Assembly: GCA_947464705.1 (NCBI GenBank)
Contig: CANHYD010000136.1
Location: 1 to 6,455 of the forward strand
Direction of reading: 5' to 3'
Source of the DNA: Verrucomicrobiota bacterium
GTDB taxonomy: Bacteria > Verrucomicrobiota > Verrucomicrobiia > Limisphaerales > UBA9464
Length of the DNA stretch: 6,455 nucleotides
In this document: piece by piece, positions 1-5,535 of the stretch
How positions within the stretch are numbered: the first letter of the stretch is position 1
Layout of the letters: each line of letters begins with the position of its first letter
Notes under the pieces: model-generated
The model's input: only the letters and a program-made list of their open reading frames with translations
Database searches by the model: none
Told to the model about the DNA's origin: nothing
Made by a program: the position numbers and the translations under genes

Positions 1-650
1 CTCCGGACGGCAAGATCCTTCAGGAATGGTCGCTGCCGCAGAATACCGGCAAGTATCCCAAGCCCGACGAATACCGTCCGTCCTGGACCTTGCACCTGCC
101 CAACGGCGAGTTCTTCGTGCTCGATGGCTACGGTCGCGACTACATCCTGCACTACGGGGCCGACGGGGAGTTCAAAAAGGTCTTTGGGGGAGCCGAAGGC
201 GGCATCGTCCACTGGGGGCCCCACGGAGGGATGGTCGACATCGCACGATCCGGCGAAGGGAGCCTGCTCATCGCCATGAGCGACCAGCAGCATCTCCTCC
301 GCCTGGGGACCGATGGCCGTGCCTTGGGAACCATCCCCTTGCCCGGCGGCAATCCCCGGCAAATCCGTCGCGTGGGCGACCACTATTTCGTGGCGCACCT
401 CGGCGACAATTGGCCGAAGGACCGCAACTGTCGGGGCTTCGTCTCCGTCTTGGATGCCTCGCTGCGCGTGGTGTCCAACGTCGGCGGCACCGCCCCGGAA
501 TACGACTCCGACGGCAAACTCCGCCCCATGGCCCATCGCGAAGAACTCTTCCAGCACCCGCACGACCTGGCCGTCGACGCCGAGGGCAGCCTGTACGTCG
601 CTCAATTCGCCTCCGGCCGCACCTACCCGATCAAGCTGGAGCGGGTGTAG
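1..650 (+). CDS. NHL-repeat / six-bladed beta-propeller protein (3' part)
   Basis: The reading frame is already open at the left edge (first full codon at position 3) and ends at the TAG at 648-650, giving the last 215 residues of a longer protein. The visible part has the rhythm of NHL-type propeller blades: a short strand, an N-G or D-G turn, then a hydrophobic strand. Examples are LPNGEFFVLDGYGRDYILHY (about residues 32-51), GEGSLLIAMSDQQHLLRL and, near the end, HPHDLAVDAEGSLYVAQF, the typical 'H-D-(hydrophobic)-V-D-x-x-G-x-(hydrophobic)-Y-V-A' blade. In Verrucomicrobia and Planctomycetes such proteins are usually exported with an N-terminal signal, but that end lies outside the window. 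Substrate and enzymatic activity cannot be deduced; related propellers range from scaffolds to lyases. An in-frame TTG at 90 could be called as a start, but homologous-looking propeller sequence continues upstream of it, so the gene is simply cut by the window. It converges on the minus-strand operon, with only 37 bp between the stop codons. Confidence 0.85.
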   Translation, partial: PDGKILQEWSLPQNTGKYPKPDEYRPSWTLHLPNGEFFVLDGYGRDYILHYGADGEFKKVFGGAEGGIVHWGPHGGMVDIARSGEGSLLIAMSDQQHLLRLGTDGRALGTIPLPGGNPRQIRRVGDHYFVAHLGDNWPKDRNCRGFVSVLDASLRVVSNVGGTAPEYDSDGKLRPMAHREELFQHPHDLAVDAEGSLYVAQFASGRTYPIKLERV

Positions 651-687
651 GCAGCCGATAGAAACCCAACGCCCGATTCAGCAAAAA
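651..687. other. Short convergent intergenic gap
   Basis: These 37 bp separate the stop codons of two convergent genes. I see no convincing hairpin followed by a T-run on either strand, so no intrinsic terminator is called. Termination may be Rho-dependent or occur inside the neighbouring gene ends. Confidence 0.5.
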
Positions 688-1617
688 TCACCGAGCCACT
701 TCGCCCGCTGAAAGTGCGAGGCGAATCCTTGCGGCATCACGGCGGCCCGGAAGTCTGACGCTCACGGCATCGTCTTTGGATTCGACCAACAAACGAAGGT
801 CGATCCGCGAGGCGACCAGTCCACGGCCGTCCTTGTCCTCGAGGCGAAGCCAGATAGGGCCGCCGTCGACCACCGCAGCCACCGCGACCCGCCGCACGGG
901 CTCGGAGGCGTTGTGTCGCAAGGCCTCGATTTCAGCCAGGGTGAGCGGATACGACCGGCCGCGGCGAAGACTCACAACATAGTCGCCCCAAGAGCCGTTC
1001 ACATCGATGGTCAGCAAGTCGCCGAAAACGGCTGTGTCGGCACGGACCTCCGAAATGTCGGCCGAGAACGCGCGGTCGATCCATCCGCCGGTCCAGGCCA
1101 ACAACCCCATCAAAACCAAGAGGAGCGCCGCGACCATCACAACCAGCCTCCTCGGCATCGGCGGGCGAGTCACTGGTTGCCGTTCTGGCTCGGAATGATC
1201 CTGCGAAGTGACTGAGCGCTCTCGGGTCAGGGCGCGAAGGGATCGCCCGCCCGGATCCATCACGAATAGCGTCTCACGGACACAGTCTTCGAACACCTCG
1301 GTGCACCGAAGTGTGGATTCCACCGGGCCGTCTGACGCGGCAGCAAAATCGCGGAGCCCCTCGAAGAAGGCTGCTCGCCGAGCGTCGGTCATCTGTGCCG
1401 ATGGAATCCGGACAGCATCAGGCAGGACCGAGAACCGTCCGCCATCCACCTCCAGACTCAGCCGGGCGTACCCCGATTCATTGGCTTTCCGCACGGCAGC
1501 TCGCGCAGCCTCCACATCACCGACGCGTCCCTCGACGATGCCCTCCATCCGACCGAATCTCGGCGTTTGGAGAGGCTTGCAGGAAGAATCGTCAGGGGTC
1601 GAACCCAACCGCCTCAT
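688..1617 (-). CDS. Single-pass membrane protein of unknown family
   Basis: The 309-residue product matches no family I recognise. Residues 1-157 are soluble and predicted cytoplasmic, ending in a proline/arginine patch (PPMPRR) just before one clear transmembrane helix at about 158-180 (LVVMVAALLLVLMGLLAWTG). The remaining ~129 residues (181-309) would lie outside the membrane and are rich in short beta-type stretches such as LLTIDVNGSWGDYVVSLRRG. The arginine-rich inner flank fits N-in/C-out topology by the positive-inside rule. The frame is open up to 1914, but that extension overlaps the better supported GYF_2 gene and is arginine/cysteine-rich without domain character. I chose the ATG at 1617, 16 bp after the upstream stop, with a weak AGGG about 11 nt before it. 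The ATG at 1548 (286 residues) is a reasonable alternative. The tight spacing suggests cotranscription with the GYF_2 gene and a role at the same membrane site, which is inference. Confidence 0.75.
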   Translation of the reverse strand: MRRLGSTPDDSSCKPLQTPRFGRMEGIVEGRVGDVEAARAAVRKANESGYARLSLEVDGGRFSVLPDAVRIPSAQMTDARRAAFFEGLRDFAAASDGPVESTLRCTEVFEDCVRETLFVMDPGGRSLRALTRERSVTSQDHSEPERQPVTRPPMPRRLVVMVAALLLVLMGLLAWTGGWIDRAFSADISEVRADTAVFGDLLTIDVNGSWGDYVVSLRRGRSYPLTLAEIEALRHNASEPVRRVAVAAVVDGGPIWLRLEDKDGRGLVASRIDLRLLVESKDDAVSVRLPGRRDAARIRLALSAGEVAR

Positions 1618-1633
1618 CGATGAAAACACCCTA

Positions 1634-2206
1634 TCAGACACCAAAAGCCTCCAACAAATGCGGGAGCGCTTCGATCCTGGCCCAATCGGGCATGCCTTTT
1701 GTCCAAACTCGCGTCGGAAGACCGATCTCGCCCTCCTCCCACAGCGTGCGCAATCGCTCAAAACCAAAAGGTCCTTTACGCATCTCCTCCTGCACGTACC
1801 ACCATTGAGTGGACCTCGGATCTGGGATCTCGGGTCCCGGGGACTCTTCAGAAGCCCTATGCGGCAGCGCCGCAGACGCCGCGGTGCCGGTGTCCATTGC
1901 CAGGGCGGTATCATGCGCCTCCAACCGACGGCGTACCTCCAGATGCCGGCTATCAGCCATCATGCGATCTTTCCGCAGTTGTTCTCTCAGGCGGCAGTTC
2001 TCGTCCATAAGACGCTGCTCGCGCTCCTGCTGCTTCTTCAAATCGGGAAGAACGACCACCAGCACCAAGGCAAGAAAACTAAAGAAAACTCCGAATAAGA
2101 ACCACCCATAAGGATCACGACCGCGGTGGTTCGCAATGAGGGCCACGATGAGCCCGACAATGAACAGGATCAGCAGTTGCACGACGACAGCCATGGGTAA
2201 TTTCAT
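1634..2206 (-). CDS. Two-helix membrane protein with coiled coil and C-terminal GYF_2 domain
   Basis: The product has 190 residues. Two hydrophobic helices (about 6-25, AVVVQLLILFIVGLIVALIA, and 33-54, YGWFLFGVFFSFLALVLVVV) form a hairpin with a short NHRGRDP loop. A charged K/E/R/Q-rich segment at about 55-98 looks like a coiled coil. A proline/alanine/serine linker follows, then a GYF_2 domain (DUF4339 type) at about 135-187. Its hallmarks are all present: W-W-Y, K-G-P-F, L-W-E-E-G-E-I, T-x-V-W and K-G-M-P-D-W. GYF_2 domains are thought to bind protein partners, often proline-rich, and are common on bacterial membrane proteins, so this is probably a membrane-tethered adaptor; the partner is unknown. 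The ATG at 2206 is chosen because GGTGAG sits 7 nt upstream, a good Shine-Dalgarno site. An ATG at 2236 and a TTG at 2239 would only add a polar tail. It is likely the first gene of an operon with the single-pass membrane protein 16 bp downstream. Confidence 0.87.
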   Translation of the reverse strand: MKLPMAVVVQLLILFIVGLIVALIANHRGRDPYGWFLFGVFFSFLALVLVVVLPDLKKQQEREQRLMDENCRLREQLRKDRMMADSRHLEVRRRLEAHDTALAMDTGTAASAALPHRASEESPGPEIPDPRSTQWWYVQEEMRKGPFGFERLRTLWEEGEIGLPTRVWTKGMPDWARIEALPHLLEAFGV

Positions 2207-2211
2207 AGACA

Positions 2212-2219
2212 AACTCACC
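2212..2219 (-). promoter_or_regulatory. Ribosome binding site of the GYF_2 gene
   Basis: On the minus strand GGTGAG lies 7 nt before the ATG at 2206. It is the clearest Shine-Dalgarno-like site in the window and decides between three in-frame starts. Confidence 0.6.
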
Positions 2220-2309
2220 CACGATCGTCGAATCATCAAACTACAAAAAACAACCCAAATGAGCCCTGAAAGGATCTGGAGTGTCCTGGAATTCGGTGAA
2301 ATTAGGCCT

Positions 2310-2351
2310 CCAAAGGCGGATGGCGGGTTGAATATATAGGGAATATGTCCC
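2310..2351 (-). promoter_or_regulatory. AT-rich tract, possible promoter region of the membrane-protein operon
   Basis: About 105-145 bp upstream of the GYF_2 start, the minus strand reads CATATTCCCTATATATTC in an otherwise GC-rich window. TATATT is -10-like. The nearest -35-like hexamer, TTGAGG, is only 13 bp away, too close for a standard sigma-70 promoter, so I call a promoter region and not an exact promoter. The imperfect palindrome GGGAATATGTCCC (4-bp arms, 2339-2351) sits in it and could be an operator, but it is short enough to occur by chance. Confidence 0.3.
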
Positions 2352-2427
2352 TCAAGCGGTGCCGCGGCGCCCAGAATTCCCCTCCGCGGTCTCCGCGTGC
2401 GGCCTCTGTGGGATCGCTGTGCTTGAG
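2351..2427. repeat. Inverted-repeat-bounded G/C-rich element, dispersed-repeat-like
   Basis: A perfect 7-bp inverted repeat, CTCAAGC at 2351-2357 and GCTTGAG at 2421-2427, bounds this stretch directly after the glucosidase stop codon. Inside are two CCGCGG palindromes (2362-2367 and 2384-2389) and a run of about ten-base variants on the theme CTCCGCG / CTCTGTGG (2379-2412). That run closely resembles the 'CTCTGCG-CTCTGTGG' intergenic repeats seen in many environmental bacterial genomes; the resemblance is from memory, not a search. It could fold in the glucosidase 3' UTR and act as a terminator or RNA-stabilising structure, although there is no T-run. It is equally likely to be a genome-wide dispersed repeat. 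Confidence 0.45.
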
Positions 2428-2429
2428 AA

Positions 2430-5159
2430 TCACGAATTCCCCGGCGTCTTCACGCATCGGGCGTGGGCGGAGTCTTCGAGGCAGCCGATGACCAGCGCAG
2501 TCCAGCCGGTCTGGTGGTCGGCGCCACAGCCGCGTCCGGTCTCGGCATGGAAGAACTCGTGGAACCGCACCAACTCGGTGCCACGGGTGTCCACCGACGG
2601 TCCCGGGTCCGCGCCCTCGCAGGGGCGTCGTCCCGCCGGGTCCGGAAGGAAGATGCGCGAAAGGCGCGATTCCAGGTCCCAGGCGATCTCCTGGAGCGAG
2701 CACATGCGGCCGCTGCCGGTCGGGAACTCGACGCGGAATTCGTCGCCGTAGAACAGGTGGTAGCGTTCGAGGGCCTCAATGAGCAGGTGGTTGGTGGGGA
2801 ACCAGATGGGGCCGCGCCAGTTGGAGTTGCCGCCGAAGAGGTGGGTGTTGGATTCCCCGGGCACGTAGTCCACGCGGTGTGTCCGCCCTTCAGCCTCGAA
2901 GAGAAAGGGATGACGTTCGTGGTGCCGCGAGAGCGACCGGATGCCGAAGGGGGAGAGGAACTCTTCCTCGGAGCCCAGCACGGCGATCAGGCGGCGGAGG
3001 CGCTCGCGGGTCGGGATGGCCAGGAGCAGCTTCCGCCGGCTGTTGGATCGGCCGAGCGCGATGCCGCGGGTCAGCGAATGCTTGTGACGGACGAACCAGT
3101 CCAGCCGCCTTGCGAAGCCGGGAAGGCGGCGGAGCAAGTCTTCGTCGAAGACCTCGACAGCGATCAACGGCAGCAGGCCGACGAGCGATCGGGTGCGCAG
3201 TGGTTCGGACGATTCCCCGCGAACCAGATGGTCGTAGTAGAAGCCATCCGCCTCGTCCCACAGGCCAGTTCCTCCGTGGGTGTTCATCGCCTCGGCGATC
3301 TGGACAAAATGCTCGAGGAACTTGCTCGCCATGTCCTCGTACGCCGGGACAACGCGGTCGCCATCCTGGGCCAACTCGAGCGACATCGCCAGCATGGTGG
3401 CGGCGTAGAAGGCCATCCACGCGGTGCCGTCCGCCTGGAACAGGGCACCTCCGCCGGGCAGGGGCTGAGAACGGTCGAACACGCCGATGTTGTCGAGTCC
3501 GAGGAAGCCGCCGGAGAAAAGGTTATTGCCGGCCGAGTCCTTGCGGTTCACCCACCAGGTGAAGTTCAGGAGGAGCTTCTGGAACGCGCTCTCGAGGAAG
3601 GAGCGGTCGCGGTGTCCGCGTCCGCCGGTGATCTTGTAAACACGCCACACGGCCCATGGGAGGACGGGCGGGTTGACGTCCCCGAAGGCGAACTCGTAGG
3701 CGGGCACCTGTCCGTTGGGGTGCATGTACCATTCGCGTAAGAACAGCTGGAGCTGGGACTTGGCGAACTCGCCGTCGATCCGGGCAAACGGGATCATGTG
3801 GAACGCAGAATCCCACGACGCGAACCAGGGGTACTCCCACTTGTCGGGCATCGAGAGGATGTCGCGCGCGTGCAAGTGCCGCCATTCGCGGTTGCGGCCC
3901 TTCCGACGTACGGCGGGCGGCGCCGGCGTGGCGGGATCGCCGAGCAGCCAATCCTCGACGACGTAATGGTAGAACTGCTTCGACCAGAGCAGGCCGGCGT
4001 AGGCGCGCCGGGAGACGAGGCGTTCACGGTCGGAAAGCTCGGGGGACAGGACGGCCTCGTAGAACGCGTCGCACTCTGCTCGACGTTGGGCGAAGACTTG
4101 CTCAAAGCCGGCGACGTCGACGGAGCCGACCTGGTCCGAACGCTTCAGCCGCAGGCGGAACACGCGCGAACCGCCCGAGGGAAGCACGACCTGGAACCAT
4201 GCCGCCGACTTCGTCCCGACGAGCTCGGGGTTCACCGCCTCGATCCTTCCGCCAACCACCCGCTCGTGGAAGGCATCCTTCACGTAAGGGCCGGCGTTGG
4301 GCGTCCCATGCAGGCGGACATGGTTGGTCTCGTTCTCAGTGAAGAGCAGCGGAGGAGTGGTCGCGTCACCGAGGATTTCCCATCGGTAGCGTCCGAGGGT
4401 CAGATGCTCGCAGTCGACCTCGACCTCCGAGACCGCCCGCATCCGCGGCCGCGGTGTGCAACCTTCGTGGTTGCAGTCCCAGGTCCAGGTGTTGCGGAAC
4501 CAGAACGTCGGCAGGAAATGGATCGCCGACTCCTCGGGCCCGGCGTTGACGATCTCAACGCGGATGAGCAGTTCCTCCACGTCGGCCTTGGCGTACTCCA
4601 CGGTCACGTCGAAGCGGCGGTCGCCGTCGAAGACCCCGGTGTCGGCGAGTTCGAACTCCGGGGCGTCCTTGCCGCGGCGCCGGTTCTCTTCAACAAGGCG
4701 GGCGTAGGGGAACTCCGCCTGCGGATACCGGTAGAGGGCGCTGGCGTAGGAATGGGTGGGGGTGGAGTCGAGGTGGAACCAGGATTCCTTGACGTCCTCT
4801 CCGTGGTTGCCTTCGGCGTTGGTAAGGCCGAAGAGGCGTTCCTTGAGGATCGGGTCGCGGCCGTTCCAAAAGGTGGGAGCGAAGCACAGGCGGCACTGAC
4901 GATCGGTAAACCCGAGCAGGCCGTCCTCGCCCCAGCGGTAGGCGCGGCTGCGGGCATGGTCGTGGGGGAAGTACTCCCAGCAGGTGCCGTGCTCCGAATA
5001 GTCCTCGCGGACGGTGGACCACTGGCGGTCGGCCAGGTAGGGCCCCCAGCGCTGCCAGTTGGCGGAGCGAAGGGCGTTCTCGGCGAGACGTTGGCCCTCG
5101 GCGGTCTGACGCAGACGTTCCTGGCGGTCGGTTAAAGCACCTTCGGAAGAGGAACTCAT
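2430..5159 (-). CDS. GH63-type alpha-glucosidase (MGH1-like glycoside hydrolase)
   Basis: The 909-residue product belongs to the bacterial glucosidase branch of glycoside hydrolase family 63 (clan GH-G). An N-terminal beta-rich domain (about 1-370) carries the conserved WGPYLADRQWSTVREDYS opening and the FTDRQCRLCFAPTFWNGRDP segment. A linker is followed by an (alpha/alpha)6 barrel (about 400-890). The barrel holds WDSAFHMIPFARIDGEFAKS, whose Asp at about 450 matches the proposed general acid; QADGTAWMAFYAA; GNSNWRGPIWFPTN at about 777-790; and FHEFFHAETGRG, whose Glu at about 868 is the likely base by analogy with E. coli YgjK. Family members are inverting enzymes that cleave terminal alpha-glucosidic or related bonds; the natural substrate cannot be read from sequence. 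No signal peptide is visible, so it is probably cytoplasmic. The frame extends to an ATG at 5288, but those 43 extra residues translate an AT-rich repeat (KIRKSKIGP) and look non-coding. The ATG at 5159 matches the family's usual N-terminus, although it has no clear Shine-Dalgarno site. It appears monocistronic. Confidence 0.93.
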   Translation of the reverse strand: MSSSSEGALTDRQERLRQTAEGQRLAENALRSANWQRWGPYLADRQWSTVREDYSEHGTCWEYFPHDHARSRAYRWGEDGLLGFTDRQCRLCFAPTFWNGRDPILKERLFGLTNAEGNHGEDVKESWFHLDSTPTHSYASALYRYPQAEFPYARLVEENRRRGKDAPEFELADTGVFDGDRRFDVTVEYAKADVEELLIRVEIVNAGPEESAIHFLPTFWFRNTWTWDCNHEGCTPRPRMRAVSEVEVDCEHLTLGRYRWEILGDATTPPLLFTENETNHVRLHGTPNAGPYVKDAFHERVVGGRIEAVNPELVGTKSAAWFQVVLPSGGSRVFRLRLKRSDQVGSVDVAGFEQVFAQRRAECDAFYEAVLSPELSDRERLVSRRAYAGLLWSKQFYHYVVEDWLLGDPATPAPPAVRRKGRNREWRHLHARDILSMPDKWEYPWFASWDSAFHMIPFARIDGEFAKSQLQLFLREWYMHPNGQVPAYEFAFGDVNPPVLPWAVWRVYKITGGRGHRDRSFLESAFQKLLLNFTWWVNRKDSAGNNLFSGGFLGLDNIGVFDRSQPLPGGGALFQADGTAWMAFYAATMLAMSLELAQDGDRVVPAYEDMASKFLEHFVQIAEAMNTHGGTGLWDEADGFYYDHLVRGESSEPLRTRSLVGLLPLIAVEVFDEDLLRRLPGFARRLDWFVRHKHSLTRGIALGRSNSRRKLLLAIPTRERLRRLIAVLGSEEEFLSPFGIRSLSRHHERHPFLFEAEGRTHRVDYVPGESNTHLFGGNSNWRGPIWFPTNHLLIEALERYHLFYGDEFRVEFPTGSGRMCSLQEIAWDLESRLSRIFLPDPAGRRPCEGADPGPSVDTRGTELVRFHEFFHAETGRGCGADHQTGWTALVIGCLEDSAHARCVKTPGNS

Positions 5160-5204
5160 CGGGGGCCAGTGTCGCCGAAGATGCCCGGAGCGCCAGTGGG
5201 GGCC

Positions 5205-5226
5205 GATTTTTGATTTCCGGATTTTG
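5205..5226. repeat. AT-rich GATTTT heptamer-like repeat in the glucosidase leader
   Basis: Three copies of GATTT(TT) occur at 5205, 5212 and 5220 (GATTTTT, GATTT, GATTTTG), spaced 7-8 nt apart. They resemble the degenerate 'AAATCCA' heptamer repeats common in non-coding DNA of many bacteria. On the minus strand in the glucosidase frame they would read K-I-R-K-S-K-I, typical of spurious N-terminal extensions, which supports the downstream start at 5159. Confidence 0.5.
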
Positions 5227-5301
5227 CCCGCTCCCAGTCGTCTCGGCTGTCGAGTTGCGGATTCGTCCGTCCCGACGCCATCAGCCATCCCGAATGGTAA
5301 A

Positions 5302-5523
5302 TCACAGACATTCTATAGAAGGAGGGAAGGATTTCCCGGGTGGGCGGGAGAGTGTGGGCGAGGAGTTGGCGCGGGTGACCACGCCACATCCCGAGAGGTC
5401 GTGCAGGGAGGCGAAGTCCACGTAGGCCCGTTCGAAGAGCACAATCTCGCCCAACGGAGGGTGTTTCAATACTTCGACAACGCTCTCGGACCTTTCCACC
5501 ATGGCAGCCAACACCTGCGCCAT
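5302..5523 (-). pseudogene. IS4-family transposase remnant
   Basis: This 73-codon stretch of minus-strand reading frame has normal GC-rich coding codon use. Its central part (about 5361-5499) reads EVLKHPPLGEIVLFERAYVDF followed closely by LHDLSGCGVVTRANSS. That matches the late catalytic-core region of IS4-type DDE transposases, where family members read roughly '(P)PG-x-hhhh-DRxYxDF-xxLxxLxxxGxxFVTRAK-xN'. R-A-Y-V-D-F and V-T-R-A are retained. The usual Asp before Arg is Glu here, and the usual Lys of the TRAK motif is Asn. The rest of the transposase (an N-terminal ~200 residues and the C-terminal region with the catalytic Glu) is absent, and no terminal inverted repeats are visible. I read it as a decayed fragment left by an old insertion, ending 12 bp before the dehydrogenase start. 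Downstream of about 5361 the frame runs on to the stop at 5302 without recognisable homology. The match is from memory of the family; chance resemblance of a short ORF is the main alternative. Confidence 0.5.
5311..5320. promoter_or_regulatory. Perfect 10-bp palindrome TTCTATAGAA
   Basis: TTCTATAGAA is exactly self-complementary and sits in the divergent intergenic region, about 150 bp upstream of the glucosidase start. It could be a regulator half-site pair or part of a -10 element (TAGAAT on the minus strand). At 10 bp and AT-rich, it may also be chance. Confidence 0.2.
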
Positions 5524-5535
5524 CGGTCCTTCGAC

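Larger units (their letters stand above)
5160..5535. other. 376-bp divergent intergenic region without an intact gene
   Basis: This gap separates the glucosidase start (minus strand) from the dehydrogenase start (plus strand). It contains an AT-rich heptamer-like repeat near 5205-5226, a perfect 10-bp palindrome at 5311-5320 and a degraded transposase-like reading frame on the minus strand, each listed separately. Both genes presumably have promoters here. On the minus strand the palindrome includes TAGAAT (5 of 6 matches to TATAAT), but no good -35 hexamer lies 16-18 bp upstream. On the plus strand I find no convincing sigma-70 pair. Confidence 0.6.

Noticed and set aside
26..661. Plus-strand ORF overlapping the NHL propeller gene in another frame
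   Set aside because: It is arginine/proline-rich shadow sequence, whereas the neighbouring frame shows regular propeller blades.
1618..1914. N-terminal extension of the single-pass membrane protein up to 1914
   Set aside because: It overlaps the GYF_2 domain coding sequence in another frame and its translation is arginine/cysteine-rich without domain features, so it is a shadow.
1208..2098. Plus-strand ORF of 296 codons antisense to the membrane-protein operon
   Set aside because: Its product is S/R/P-rich without domains. The opposite strand has transmembrane helices, a coiled coil and a full GYF_2 motif.
2310..2321. Small hairpin GCCT-CCAA-AGGC upstream of the GYF_2 gene, considered as a terminator
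   Set aside because: The stem is only four base pairs and no U-tract follows on either strand.
2463..3740. Second long plus-strand ORF (425 codons) antisense to the glucosidase
   Set aside because: Same reasoning: it lies entirely within the catalytic domain of the minus-strand gene and has no recognisable domain.
3798..5135. Long plus-strand ORF (445 codons) antisense to the glucosidase
   Set aside because: The minus-strand frame carries unmistakable GH63 motifs along its whole length. The plus-strand product is a V/G/E-rich low-complexity shadow typical of GC-rich antisense frames.
5292..5313. GAATG...CATTC inverted repeat (5-bp arms, 12-nt loop)
   Set aside because: Too short and with too long a loop to distinguish from chance; no T-run and no second copy.
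5320..5378. Strong AGGAGG Shine-Dalgarno-like sequence on the plus strand followed by a GTG
   Set aside because: The only nearby GTG opens a frame of about a dozen codons without conservation clues; the purine run is probably chance or part of the relic.
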